Below are positions 1 through 13,500 of a stretch of DNA of 64,000 bases, piece after piece. The translations under genes were made by a program, and so were the position numbers. The notes beneath the pieces were generated by a model. The model had not been told where the DNA came from, made no database searches, and worked only from the letters and a program-made list of their open reading frames with translations. Numbering within the stretch: position 1 is the stretch's first letter; each line of letters opens with the position of its first letter. The stretch comes from Populus alba (lineage: Eukaryota; Streptophyta; Magnoliopsida; Malpighiales; Salicaceae): assembly GCF_005239225.2 (NCBI RefSeq), contig NC_133293.1:6014001-6078000 (forward strand). Reading direction: 5' to 3'.

Positions 1-390
1 TTTTTTTTTTTTTAAAAAAAAAATTAATCGATTTATCTTTTTTTTCTTGGTTTAATCATTTTTTCTCTACCAAAACTTAAAATACCATTGTAGGAAAGTT
101 CTTCTAGCGGTGAGGCCAAGGACCCCCACCCCCACCCCCAACCCTAAGCAATGTCCCATCCTTGCTGGCAATAACCATGAACTTGTCGACAGTTTGGAAC
201 CTAGTTTAAAAAAAGCTACAAGGAAATGGACACTTTTTTGAAAAGTTTATAGGTAAATGGCATTATTATTTTTGAACTGTAGTGGTTAAAGAATTGTTAT
301 TTATAATAGTGGTTTTTTAATAACCACAACTTAAAATAGTAGTTTTATTAAAAACAATTATGATTTTAAATTGTAGTGTGTGTGTGTGTC

Positions 391-426
<36 letters not shown>

Positions 427-1560
427 CTCTTTTTTCCTCTATGACTTCTTAAAAAAAATAAAAACTTAAACCCAAAAAACTAGAGAGAAAACAACCTCCA
501 AATCTCCAGAAGCATTGTCCAATCCTTCATCAAAATACCATAATCATCTTCTCATTGTCTTCACAAGTATTTCTACTCTTTTTTTTTTATTGCAAACCTC
601 TGGCTAAGCTTTTGTGTCTAGCCAACTACCGTAACCATCGACCAGCTAGACATCATAAAAGCAAGGTAAAATATTTGCAGTTTGATTGGTTTAATTATTG
701 AATTAATAAATTTTGTGTTTTGATTTAATCTGGTATTTGTGTTATGTTTGGTAATTAGAAATTTGTGTTGTGTTTGATAATTAGATTATTTTAGGTTTTG
801 AATGTTGTAATTATGTATTATTAATACAATTGATGTTATTTATGAAATCAGTTAGACTTGAATTAGAGAAATTAGGGTTTAAATTGATTATTGGGTTAAT
901 TATCATATTTAATTATATTGTTTAGATTGATATAAATTTTATTTTAATTGATGCAATTAGGCTTTTAATCAATTGATTTTATTAATAAAAGTTATGGTCA
1001 AAATTGTAGCAATTAGAGTTTGCGTTGAATTTTTGTATCAATTATCGTAATTGTAGATTTTGTTCAATTGAGATCATTTACTTTTTAATTGATATTCAAT
1101 TATCATAATTTAATTTTTAATTATAAAAATTTTTCAGTTGATAAGTTGTAAAAATTATCGTAATTGAAATTTTTGCAATTAATTATAGTTTTATTGCTAT
1201 TATTATAGTCTATATAATAGCAATTTGTCTTTGTGTTGAATTATGAGATAATTTATTTTTGATAAAATGAGTATTTTTATTTTACAAAATACGTCTTCAA
1301 ACTTTTTTATGTTGTGTCATTATGTAGTTTTATTATTCCTTATACGAATAATATTATAACTTATATTGGTAGAAGTACTTGTTCTTGAATGGTACTAAAA
1401 GCATGTCATTTGAAAATACCAAAAAAGTTATGTGTGGAATACTTGAGTTGAATTATAATGATATTGAAATATATATTACTTAGAGGTGTTTTGTAGGGAA
1501 ACATCAATATTTTTCGATACTGATTGCTTGTGATGTTGATTTTAGAAATATGATGGAAAT
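1..1560. other. AT-rich intergenic DNA with microsatellites
   Basis: No gene seen. A short GT run (about 76-89 of the 361 line, i.e. 376-389) is followed by a TA microsatellite at 394-425. The stretch 480-670 is less AT-rich and is followed by a plausible splice donor, so it could be the 5' leader of the transposase remnant downstream, but this is speculative. Confidence 0.5.
394..425. repeat. (TA)n microsatellite
   Basis: About 16 uninterrupted TA dinucleotides, directly preceded by a short GT tract. Simple sequence, probably length-polymorphic. Confidence 0.95.
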
Positions 1561-1576
1561 GCCCATCTAAAGTGGA

Positions 1577-3645
1577 ATGAACATGATGGAGTTATATGTG
1601 AGTAGCCAACCTAAACGTAGTAGCTCATATAATGTGGAGCATAGAGATACTAATATATCTATGCCCACATTTTCTCGGCCATTTAGACAATTATCACATT
1701 CAGTTGGTGTTGGTACATCTAGGACATTGGAAGATAGGAATATAAAAATTTATGATGAAAATAGGATTAAAACTACATATTATGATCATCATAGGTATGA
1801 TTCCTTTGATTCTAGTGATAATGAAAATGAGGGTGTTAGGAGTTTAGTTGAAACATGAGGCCTCTGGTTCTATAATTTAGTTGTGATACTAGAGTTGATG
1901 ACATAGTTTATAATGATTGATCTATTTTTCAAAAAACAAAAAAATCAGTTGGCAATGGATAAAATTTTAGAACTAAAGATGATTTTGTGAATGTTGTCAA
2001 GCAATGGTATATTGCACAATCATTTAAATATCGCGTTCAACATTCAAACCAAACATTTGTTAGCTACAATGTGTTTATACACCCGAATATCAATGGTACT
2101 TACATGGGGAATACCATAAAATATTAGATTCTTTGAGATAGCAAAATTGAAAGGTAAACACATATGCACTATTACATACATAAAAAAAAAAAAATCATCA
2201 TCAACTTTATACTAAATTTATTGTATCAGCGGTTGCAACTCTTGTCTAAGATAATCTTGCATATATTGTTTCCAGCATAAAAGAAGAGATTAAATTGCAT
2301 TATAAGTTCAAAACTTGTTACTATAACACATGGATTGCAAAACAAAAGATACTTGAGAAACTTTTTAGAACACATGAGGGCTCATTTAAAATGTTACCTA
2401 GATTGTATATGGCTTTACAAGAATAAAATCATGGAACAATTGTTAAGTGGAAACATAATGGACAACTTAAATAGTAAAACAATTGTGCTTGGTAGTGTTT
2501 TATAGGCATTTGGTCCTGCAATTAAAGGGTTCAAGTCTCGTAGGCTAATTATTATTGTGGATGGCACCTATCTGTATGGAAGGTCAATGGAGTTGTTGGT
2601 TAAAGTTACTTTTGATGCAAACAATAGGAATTTTTTTTTGGCTTATACACTAGTTGATGAAGAAAATAATATCAATTGGAGTTGGTTTTTGCAACTCATT
2701 CAACGTCACATTATAAGTGACCGTTGTGGTATATGTATTATATTAGATAGGTATGTTGGTATTATGCATGGAATGATAGCAATTTGACCTGAACTGATTG
2801 GATATCATTGGTATTGTGTTAGACACCTGGCAAGCAACTTCAATCACAAATTCAAAGATTTGTCAACCAAAAAGGAGTTGCTTAGGATGTATTATGAATC
2901 TTTGAAGCATAAATTTGATTAATGGTTTGATGATATGGTTAATAGTCATCTAGAATGAAAAGAATGGCTTGAGTGGGAACTGGAAAAAAAGTGGGTATTT
3001 ATTATGATAGGGTCACCGATATGAAAATATGACTTTAAATAACACATCCCGTCTATTAAAGATGCGAGTGATCAATTGCATTATATTAGTCATTCGGGTA
3101 AGCATGTTGATTATAATTAAATGCTTCACCACCTTCAACATATATTGATATGGGATGCACAAAGAAATTTCATGTTTAGAGAGGTGCATCTTGTAATTTC
3201 TAAGGAGAAATACATGGGTTGGTACTTAAGTATAACACGTCGAATCATTACACCTAACCTAAAACAAGTTCCTCCATGCGAGGGGATGGAGTATGAGGCA
3301 CATGCACGTCATGTTCAAAATGTTGTAAGTATTTGTTACTTTTTATAGGCTTTAACAAAATCATTGTATTTTATTTATGGATTAATAATTTCTATTTGCT
3401 AGGTTAGACAATTTCTACATGATGCGGTCGATCTTTGTGATATCAATGATGATGATAATAATGGACTTGCTCACTATTATGTATGTTCTTGGTTTGAGAC
3501 ATATCGTACTATACTTGACCTATTATGAGACACATTAAGCCTATATAATATTATTTCGGAGGATGAGACCACACAGACAAGTGAAAGTCATACTATTAAT
3601 GAAGCTGGTTCATTCACTCGTTGTCACAAAAGATATAAATAACAT
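1577..3645 (+). pseudogene. MULE (Mutator-like) transposase remnant
   Basis: This is a decayed plus-strand transposase of the plant MuDR/MULE class. The open piece at 2557-2787 shows the family's core: a DGT motif (residues 2-4 of that piece), then a run like D-A-N-N followed by L-A-Y-T-L-V-D-E-E-N and N-W-S-W-F-L, typical of the first catalytic region. Upstream, about 2285-2430, the translation resembles the conserved segment before it (Y..W.AK followed by a Leu-Pro-Arg-Leu-Y block). An N-terminal DNA-binding-like portion lies around 1577-2110. Downstream, 2788-2960 continues the family pattern (H-W-Y-C-V-R-H-L-A-S-N-F) in the same frame after a stop. At 3121-3348 and about 3400-3640 there is sequence like the WY..TRR region of plant-mobile-domain/MULE proteins. 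Stops and frame changes separate every piece, so no intact enzyme is encoded. I could not define terminal inverted repeats or a target duplication. Confidence 0.8.
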
Positions 3646-4264
3646 TAGATGTATTTTTATGTTGTGTTATTTTTCTAGTTAAGAGTTATCTTTATTATTA
3701 CTAGTTTTGTAATATATTTTTTTTGCTAATTGTGATGTTGATTTTAAAGTTATCTTACATATTATGCATTTTCATACTTGATTTATATAAGCATGACTTA
3801 ATATCAACAAAAAGCAAATAAATAGGTGAACATGCTGTTTAAAAATTCAAATAATTCATTAATAGTTTAAAAAATACACAAATAAAAAAAATGTTTAAAA
3901 AACACATGCATTAATTTGGGATTATAATTAAAATATCACACTTCAAATTACGAGTTTGAGGTTTGATAATTTACGGTCTTGTTTGGTTTTTCGTTGTGAT
4001 GGTTAAGACTTAGTTTTGTGTTGAAATTGGATTTGGGACAAAATTGCTATTCTCATTAGTAGTTGTTTAGTGAGTGTTTAATAAAATGTTAATGGTAATA
4101 TTACCATACCATTAGCGGTTATTAATAAAATTGTGTTTTTCACTAATGGTTGAGTCAAAACTATATTATTTATCAAATATTTGTTTTTATACTATCTTTC
4201 AAAAACTTTTATCAAACTATAGCAATTTCTAGTTTGATAAAAGACCTGCAGTTTGGGGAAGCCA
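3646..4264. repeat. AT-rich spacer with a short candidate MITE
   Basis: No gene. From 3975 (GGTCTT) to 4246 (AAGACC) the ends are short inverted complements, and the interior near the right end (TTATCAAACT...GATAAAAGACC) recurs around 17760-17800. This suggests a small non-autonomous DNA element, but the inverted repeat is very short and no target duplication was seen. Confidence 0.35.
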
Positions 4265-4440
4265 TTCTCGGATATGTTTGGTACTATGATAGTGATGACG
4301 GTTCAAAGTGCATTTTACTTAGAAATGCATCAAAATAAAAAAATTTTTTTTATTTTTAAAAAAATTATTTTTAACATCAGCATATCAAAACTATTTTAAA
4401 AAAAATATAAAAAGTGTTTTCAAATAGGCCTTCATTGAAA
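4265..4440. repeat. Dispersed A/T-rich repeat, copy 1
   Basis: Contains the diagnostic runs AAATGCATCAAAAT and, after an A/T tract, ACATCAGCATATCAAAA. Related copies occur at about 15580-15755, 16738-16935, 62330-62480 and 63715-63870 in this window. I recall this as an abundant short repeat in poplar DNA, probably a MITE; that identity is memory-based. Confidence 0.6.
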
Positions 4441-4762
4441 CATTGACATGGTTTGGAAATCAAGACAATTTTCAAAATGTTGTGATATTCATACAAAAAT
4501 AATAAAGTTCAGTGGCTGAAAAGGGGAAAAAAAGCATTGCGCATTATTATTATTATTATGCACAATAGATTGTCCTTTGCACCACAGTAGAATAAGAGCT
4601 GTTTTAATTTAGGACACTCATTAAGTTATTGACATTAATGGTAGTTAAATGTTGTTATAATTATGAAATTTTGATAAAATGTTTGAAATTCAGAATTGCT
4701 TGTCCGAAGAAGCTAATATATATATTAATGATAAATTAACAAAGCTTAGCCATCTTTCTTCT

Positions 4763-4765
<3 letters not shown>

Positions 4766-4801
<36 letters not shown>
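4766..4801. repeat. (TA)n microsatellite
   Basis: About 18 uninterrupted AT/TA dinucleotides. Confidence 0.95.
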
Positions 4802-4805
<4 letters not shown>

Positions 4806-5574
4806 AGTTTGAGTTTCTCACGAACTTCAATGTTATTAAAAAATTTATATAGTTGTTAGCTTCAGGACCCGTATGGATTAGTTGAGGCATGGGTGGAGGC
4901 ATGGCAAAGACTGGGGTGCATTAGCCTACGTCAGGATTTTATCAATATTTTTTAACTAGTTTTATAGATAAAAAAAATTATAATTCTCAATTAAGTTATC
5001 AAAAAATTCTGAAAATTTGCGTGAAGTCTTCTAATATGATGCTTTAGCTTGGGTTAAAATTTCAGAATTTTTTGAGAAATTTAGAAATTTGATGAAAAAT
5101 TACAATTTGATCAATTTTACATTATTGGACGTAATTTTCAATCTCGACCATCAGATTGAGTTGAAATTTTACAAAGGATCTTAAAATATATTGAATAAAA
5201 TCTAGTTAAGAGTTTAGGAGAACGGAGCTTAGTAGTGCTAACAAAAAAAAACCGTAAAATAAAAGCAAAATGACTTATTTAGAGTAAAATGGTTATTTGC
5301 CATTAAAAAATAAAACAAATCAGCTTCTCCTTCCTTTTATATGTTGCCGATTGAGCAGAAGCAAAATAGAAGAAGAAAGGAAAAAAAAAGTCGAGAGAGA
5401 AATAGAAAAAAGTAAGGGAAAAACATAAAAAAATTCTAAGGAAAAAAAATAAGAAGTGAGAGAATAACCTTGTAAACTTACAAAGTCCACCTTATAAAAC
5501 ACTAATTTAGAAAAGAATAAAGTGAAGGAAAAAGAAATTAAAAGAGGGAAAAAATTTAATTACTTGGTTTTCCA

Positions 5575-5625
5575 GTTGACATGAGATTGTTATTTTATCC
5601 CGGTTAAGGGGTTGTTACAATATTG
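5575..5625 (+). repeat. LTR terminal fragment
   Basis: Shares the run TTGTTATTTTATCCCGGTTA, followed a little later by GTTACA, with 32315-32368. This looks like the last ~50 bp of one LTR family left at two places. No primer binding site follows, so it would be a 3' or solo LTR end. Confidence 0.5.
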
Positions 5626-8600
5626 ATTCAGATTCGATTATAGATGAATTATATTTTACAAAATATCGAATGATGTAACTTTAATAGTGAATTTATTTTT
5701 ACTTTCGCTTTAATTTTATGTACTTTCAATTTTTTTTTTATATTTTAGATAGTGTATTTGAATTAAAACTTTACTATTAATTTCAAAAATTCATGTGTTA
5801 ATAATCGATCTTAAAAAATATTTGTATATTTATTTAATAGTGTAGGACAACAAAAATTCCCGGCTCCACCCTTGAGTTGAGGTGCATATAAACTATCCCA
5901 AATATTCCACTTTTAATAATAATAAAAAAAAATTCTTCATATATATAACACTAATTTAACTATAATTCATCGATCAAAATAAAGAATCTTGCTTAGGCGT
6001 CCTTTACTTCCTCTTGAATACATACAAAACTGCTAAATCTCTTGTTCACTTGTTCTCATTCCTTAAACCCTAGCCAAATATTAACAAAATCCATGAAATC
6101 AAAATCATATAACACTCCCAATAATTATGGTGGGGGGTCCTTTGTTTTGTCTTATTCTTTACCAATATAGAGATATTAAAAATGAAAGAATTTCATGAAA
6201 TATTACGAGATATTAGCATGGACAAAGCATTTTTACTGTACATCATTGAGAATAGAATACCGGGGATTGCAATAGTATTTTTTTCTTCTCTTTTTTTCAC
6301 TCTGGTCATTAATTTGTTTCTTTAATTTTATTTTTTTTTAGATTAAAAATTATGATGATTTCATTTTTGTATGGTTATTGTAGTGTTAAAAAAAAACCTT
6401 AGCGTTAAGTTGGTGTTGTTATCCTGTATCAAACAAAAATCTTTGTATTGAAAAAAAAAAGTTTAGTTTCATTGCTTGAAAGAAATTTAAGTACTTGACA
6501 AGAAGGTAGATGTCTAGACTCTTTTATTTTTTTTACAACTATTTTTAGCACATTTCTACTTTTTTTTTATTTTTCCTTTTGGTCCATTTAGTTTAGAACT
6601 TTTATATTTTAGTTCAAAATTTTATTTTATTTTATTTTTAGTCCTTGAGTTTGTGAGACGAAAGAAAAAATTGATGCAAAATGGTGTGTGTGAGAGAGTG
6701 TAAGTTATCAGTTAGCCATATATTTTTTTTTTAAAATATTATTGATGTTAACGAAAACTATTGATAAGATGAATATATTGAGGTGATTTTTAAACATTAA
6801 TTTTGTCAGAAAAGATAGATGAGATGGAGAATTTCCTTTTCAATTCTATGTTTTTTACCAATTTAAAAATATTTTGAATTAATAAATTTTTTATTAAGGT
6901 ACTTAGGATTTGTTTTTGAGTATTTTTAGGTGGAAATATATTTTAAAAAATTGATTTTTAAGTCCAAAAAATCCTAGGTCCATTTTCCGGTCGCATCACC
7001 TATGCCCAGAATCTTGACATACAGACAACACATTCGGCCTTCTTTCTATTGGACCAGGAGCTTAGGCCTGACCCTTCTTATTTTTATTTTGTTTTAGAGT
7101 TAAATGCAATAACAAAATCTAGCAATATATTTCAATTATTATTTAATTTTTTATGGTTCTTAAATAATATTATAGGTTTTTATGGGAATGTTAACATTTT
7201 GTTTTCAAATATTATGTACATGACATGAAAAGAAAAAAGAGGCTTGTGAATATTTAATTAAAATAAAATTTATGTTTTTAAAAAACTTTAACAGATTTTT
7301 GACATAATTTTATCATATTTATTATTATTATTTTGGAAAATAGTGCTTGCAATTGAATTTTTTTTTTGAAAAAAAATCAATAGATGTATTGGTGAGAAAA
7401 TAAAGTTTAAATTGAATAAATATATTTATTTATTCTATTTATTTTAAATTTATGGAATTTAAAAAAATTATATAATTTTATTATCAAGGTCTTTGATTAA
7501 AAACATGCTCCTAATAAAAAAATCATGATATTGTTTCGAAGAGGATTATCACTTTTTTACAACAATATTATTGATTGTTTTATGGATAATTATATATTAG
7601 CTTTATGTGCAGATTTTTTATAATGATTTTTTCATTAATATTGAATAAGAATAGAATATATATTTTTCTTGATTTTTTCATTATAAAATCTTTGGATGAC
7701 TTTTTCATACTTAATGTTCTCATTTTTTATGTAGTTGTGGAGAGATGATCGAATTATAATTCTTATTTAAATTGAAGTTTGTTTTTAAATATCATGCGAT
7801 TACAATAAGTTCAATTTTATTTAAAATTTAAATATCAATGCTTCTTGTAAAAGAATATATTTTCATTAAAATTGAAAAAAAAAGTGTGAATAGTTTATTT
7901 CAATTGAATATACACTATTTTTTTTTAATTGATATAGTTTTTCTGATTTTTTTTCTTGGTGTTGTTTTTATTCAATAAACTATGTTGCTTTTAGAAAAAT
8001 AAATTTTTCTATAAAAAAATTACATGAATAAAAAACATAATTACATTTGACCTCCATAATTTTATTCATTGTCTTTCTTATAAATATTTATTTTTAAGAT
8101 GATTTAGTTGATAAAAAACAAGGTTCCATAAAATAAGATTATCAAACCTGACTAGAATCATGTGATATGTTATGGTTGGATGAGTTTATTTAGTTTGATA
8201 AAATCAATAAAAAAATATCACTTTTCAATATTTTGCTGCTTAAAAAAGTATTAAATCAAGGTTGTTGTTAAATTATTTTTCTTAAAAGATAAAAAGAGTA
8301 AGTTTTTATTTAATATGCTGATTCATAGATTAATCTATTCAGTTAAATCATATTTAATTGACTCTTTAAAAAACTCGACCCGTGATCAATTTACCAAGTC
8401 ACCATGACGACAAGGTTTAATAGTATTATGTACACAGCATGTGTAACTAACTAGTGTTTGTCATTTTATTTTATTCGGTTTAATTTTCGTTTCATTCAAT
8501 TCATTTTACAATTCGTTCAATTCTCAAACGTAACCAAAGTCGAAATACCGAACCGAATCAAACTATGCGGTTTGGTTTTCCAACCCCAAACCAAAAAGTT

Positions 8601-10150
8601 CTCACTCCTGCGCTGGATTGCCTGTATCACCTTCCCAAACAATCCGTAATCCAGCACTTTGTTTCAAAATTTCAAAAAGAGCTCATCTATTAAAAGCTAC
8701 TAACCAACCTGTCCTTTTCCATGCCCCCACCCTCTTCAAAATATATGTTCCCAACGTTTCATAACCTTATTATTACTTTCATATTCTAAAAGGGAAAATA
8801 AAATAAAATTATAATCCATAAAAAAAAAAAACTATACTATGAACCCGCTGATCCAGTTGATTATTTTTTAATTCTTTTTAAATAATATTATTTTAATTAA
8901 TTAATCTAGATGAACCTAAATTAACGTCTAATCCATAATTAAGGCTTTGGAGAGCTCAATAACTACGAGAGCGTCATCAAGATGGGTATATTATATGTAT
9001 ATAAATGGAGAAGATGCGGGAGAGAATGATAAGTTGACCAGCGCGTAAGCATCCACCAGGCCATTGAATAGAAGGTGGTGCGCCCTGTGCAGACAGCATT
9101 CCACGACGACCTGTCCCTCATTTTTAAAATTACCCAACTACAAATAGGTCCGAAATACTTGTTCTCATTGATAGATCAGTCCTCAACTTTTAAAATATTT
9201 CTAAATGATCCCTCTATTTTCCCTTGGTAACGATTTCATACCCCCGTCGCTCTCCTTGTCATAAAATTGAAATCATTAATTTCACTTCTTTGAATAAATA
9301 TTCAGTATTATATTTTAAAGTGTCTGACCTAGAAAAAGGTCAATAGAATAATTTATTTATGAATTGAAAAGTAAGTAATATTAACTTTTTATCCTCAAAT
9401 AGATTATTGTACGTGTAAGTATAAATTGCATAATTGTATAAATATATGCATGTGTGTAAATTTATCTAAAAATATAAAACAAAAAATAAGAAATGTATTT
9501 TTTTATTTTATTTTTTATCTTGATAATCTTTCCTATTATATAATTTGTAAAGAAAATATCATAAATTTAAAATACAGTTACATTTTAACTATTAATTTAT
9601 CTTCTTCTTTTTTATTTTACTATCTTCCCAAAAAATTTTAAGAGTTTTTTGAGGATCGGCCACCAATCGGTAGCCGATTTTAGATCAAATGATGTTTTTA
9701 GTTATTATCCCCATTGATAAAAAAATTTTCTTCTTGTTTTTTTAAAACTTACTTTTTAATAATTATAGATTGAAATTTTATATATTTAGACCCGACATTT
9801 TTTTTTTATTATATTATCTAATTTATTTGGTTTTTTTTCCCTTTATATTTTTTTTTTATTTTGAGTTTATGATTTTTTTTTTTTAATTTTTTCTTACTTC
9901 TATAAAGGTTTTAGTGGAGGTTCATTCCATGGATAAGGATAAATTAAATGTGATTGATGAATAAAAATCCTAAATAATAGAAAAACATATCTATAAGATA
10001 GCAAAATAACAAAACTATGGATGCTACATATCTAACAAAAACAACCTTATTGAATTTATATATATATATATATATTATTTTCATTATTATTATAAATATT
10101 TAAACCTCTTATCACATTTGATAGTAGTATGGAATGAAAACAAGTAATAA

Positions 10151-10578
10151 ATCACCCATTTAAACCAAATCAAGCTTATGGGGAAATTAGCAAGGTTTAA
10201 ACAAGATTTGGAACTGAGTTGTTACTGACTATATAAGTTAGGGACTGTTTTATAATCATCCGTTTAAAATTCGATTTCCACCCTTCCCCACTTTCTCAAA
10301 ACGTGTGTCCTTTTCATCAACTGAACGAGCAAAGGCTCTTGTCTTGTTTAAAAATAATTGCATGATCTCCTCTCTGTTTACTTGTGAGAAAAAAAAATAA
10401 TTGAAAAAAAAAAAAACCTGCGGCTCTGTCTCCTTTCTCTTCCAGCCTTTAAAACTTTCAGACAAATTCCAGTCCGGTCCGGTGCATGTAAATACAGTTA
10501 GGGTTTTTGTTACTCTCTATCTGTTGTAATATTATTTAGTAAAGTTAAATTTAGCACCGACAAGATAAGACAACAGCA
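10151..10578 (+). promoter_or_regulatory. Upstream region and 5' UTR of the galactosyltransferase gene
   Basis: The 430 bp before the start codon are less repetitive than the DNA to the left and include CT/T-rich tracts typical of plant 5' leaders. I see no clear TATA box at a convincing distance, so the transcription start is not assigned. Confidence 0.35.
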
Positions 10579-13500
10579 ATGAATCATCATCGAGTGAAGT
10601 TATTGAGTCGACTCACTTTGATTCAGACTCTAATGGCTGTCTTTATTCTTTACCTTCTATTCATGACCCTTCAAGTCCCTCTTGTTCTCAAAACCGCCCT
10701 TCTTTACGCTTCTGACGGCTCTCTCAGCGATGCCTTACCCAGGCCTCTATATTTGGAGGATTCTGTTCGGGTCGAACCGAGAAGGATAATGAGAGAGACC
10801 CGAGCAGTCTCGGGTCTTTTCTTCAACGACACCGTCTTCGATGCCATTGATACTGCCACTGACGAGTTCTCTGTGCTCCACAAGGCTGCAAGACAGGCGT
10901 GGGTTGTTGGTAAGAAACTATGGGAAGAGGTGGAGTCGGGTAAAATCCGACCCGACTTGAATAAAGGCAACACCACTGAACAAAAGTGTCCAAACTCGAT
11001 TGTTTTATCGGAGTCCGAGTTCGGGGCTCGAAACTGGATCGTGGAGCTGCCGTGCGGGTTGACATTAGGGTCCCACATAACGGTGGTGGGGAAGCCAAGG
11101 TGGGCTCACCCGGAGCGAGACCCGAAAATAGCTTTGGTGAAGGAAGGGGAGGAGGCAGTGATGGTGTCACAGTTCATGATGGAGCTTCAGGGATTGAAGA
11201 CCGTTGATGGAGAGGACCCACCTAGGATTTTGCATTTCAATCCCAGATTGAAAGGTGATTGGAGTGGGAAACCAGTGATAGAGCAGAATACTTGTTATCG
11301 AATGCAGTGGGGCAACGCTTTGAGGTGTGAGGGCTGGAGTTCTAGAGCTGATGAGGAAACTGGTATCTCATTTTTTGGTTTTTTATGCATGCTCGCTTTG
11401 TTGATGTCATATTGTAAGGTTTTATTTCTCTGAGTTGGTTGAAAAACTGTTTTCTATGTTGATTGCCATTTTGTTGTGGATGGATTTAATGAATTAGTAA
11501 TGTGGCTTTCGTGGTTGATTTATCTGGAAATTATAATTTAACTTGGAACTCGATTCATTGGTTCTCAGGGGACTTAGTAAAATTACCTGAAAGTTTGTAC
11601 ACTTGCCCATTCTTTTGATACCTGTTGCCATGGGATCTGGCTTGCATCTCCCTTATTTTGTTTTGTCATGTCTGAAAATATTACCTGCATCATTCTTATT
11701 GATAGGATGATTTTAAGGATTTTTTAAGCAAGCTGGTTAAAATTCTCTCGATTACTAGCTTTTCAGGATTTTTTTGGCTGCCTCTTTTGCTTCTTTGATT
11801 CACCACTGTCACTCGAATCCTGTAATCTTAAGAGGGCGCTGATTGTTGTGTTTTTTTCCGAGTTGTGTGAAGTTGATGGACTGGTGAAATGTGAGAAGTG
11901 GCTTCGTGATGATGATAGTAGCTCAGAAGATTCTAAGGCGACCTGGTGGTTGAACAGGCTGATAGGGTGGAAAAAGAAGATGTCATACAACTGGCCCTAT
12001 CCTTTTGTAGAGGGCAAATTGTTTGTTCTTACACTGAGTGCTGGCTTGGAAGGTTATCACATCAATGTTGATGGGAGACATATCACTTCTTTTCCATATC
12101 GCACTGTGAGCAATTATGTGATATGTTGATTTCTTTTTTATTCTTTTGACAGTTACACATCATCTTAAAATTTGATGTATTTGCGATGCTTGCAGGGATT
12201 TGTTCTTGAGGATGCCACTGGACTATATTTGAATGGGGATGTTGATGTACAGTCTGTATTTGCTGCTTCTCTACCTGCTTCACATCCAAGCTTTGCTCCA
12301 CAGCAGCATCTTGAGATGTTTAAAAAGTGGCAAGCACCTCCTCTTCCTAATGACCAAGCAGAGCTCTTCATTGGTGTCCTCTCTGCTGGCAACCATTTTG
12401 CTGAGCGGATGGCTGTGAGGAAAACCTGGATGCAGCATGAGTTGATAAGATCTTCAAAAATTGTAGCTCGGTTTTTTGTAGCATTGGTAAGGGTGGTTAT
12501 GGGAGGTGTGTTTAATTTTACAAACCTTCTTTGTGTTAAACTTAATCTGAAAATACTAACATTTAGTAAAATATCTACTTTTCATGTGACAGAATGGAAG
12601 AAAGGAAATAAACGTGGACCTAAAAAAAGAAGCAGAGTATTTTGGTGATATTGTTATTGTTCCTTACATGGATAACTATGAACTTGTTGTCTTGAAGACT
12701 GTTGCTATCTGTGAATATGGGGTGAGTGGTGTAGTGAGACCAATTCTTTACTTTATTTTCTTGCAAGATTTAATACATTTCTTCTACATGTTGTCTTCAT
12801 CTATTTCTTCTAGTATGGATGTGATTTCATCTCAAGCTTTATTTGTATTTTTTATCCTAAGATTACCAACTGAAAAGATTGTATTTATCGTCCTTGTTTG
12901 TTATTAATAGGTCCGTACAGTGGATGCAAAATATATCATGAAGTGTGATGATGATACTTTTGTTAGAGTGGATGCCGTGATCAAGGAAGCGAAGAAAGTG
13001 CAGGGAGATGGAAGCCTATACATTGGAAACATTAACTACTACCACAAGCCCTTGCGTAATGGTAAATGGGCTGTGACATATGAGGTACTTTCATTGACTA
13101 ATTTTCCTTCCGTGATGTTGGGTATTATGCTCACATTTGCACTTCAGTGATGAATGGTGGTTGGTTGTTGTGCTAGTTAGAATTCCACCAAAATCCCCCG
13201 CCCCCATATACCTCCATGTACATTTTCTGACTTCTCAGTTCATTTACTTTGCCTTAAGAGTTGAATGTGTGTTTTCCAAATCCATATGATAATGTTTTTT
13301 GTTGCAACATATTATATACTAGTATTGCTGTGATTTCATGCTTTACATTTCTCTTACCTGTATAGTTTTTTAGTTGTACTTGTAAATATAAAGTCCCTTG
13401 TCTAGAATTGGCATTTGAAAGAGAAGTGATGAGAAACCAACTATACAGAAATGAGCTTTAATATCTTGTTTTATTTTAGTTGTTCTAGTCAGTTAGAATT

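Larger units (their letters stand above)
4441..10150. other. Long AT-rich intergenic region
   Basis: Nearly six kilobases with no coding stretch I can support. It contains a TA microsatellite (4766-4801), an LTR-end-like fragment (5575-5625), a low-complexity patch around 8458-8640 built of TTCGGTTT-like words, and a GC-richer patch at about 9010-9125. The small open frames here are short and of biased composition. Confidence 0.6.

Noticed and set aside
2525..2545. tRNA B-box-like GGTTCAAGTCTCG
   Set aside because: No A box or cloverleaf around it, and it lies within the MULE remnant.
2557..2787. A small intact transposase gene
   Set aside because: It is only the core segment; the family's sequence continues past its stop and in other frames.
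8458..8649. Short frame rich in Phe and Arg
   Set aside because: Produced by repeated TTCGGTTT/TTCAATTC-like words; no family features.
10704..11207. Open frames overlapping the first galactosyltransferase exon on both strands
   Set aside because: They are shadows of a GC-richer coding exon; only the main frame has family motifs and continues across introns.
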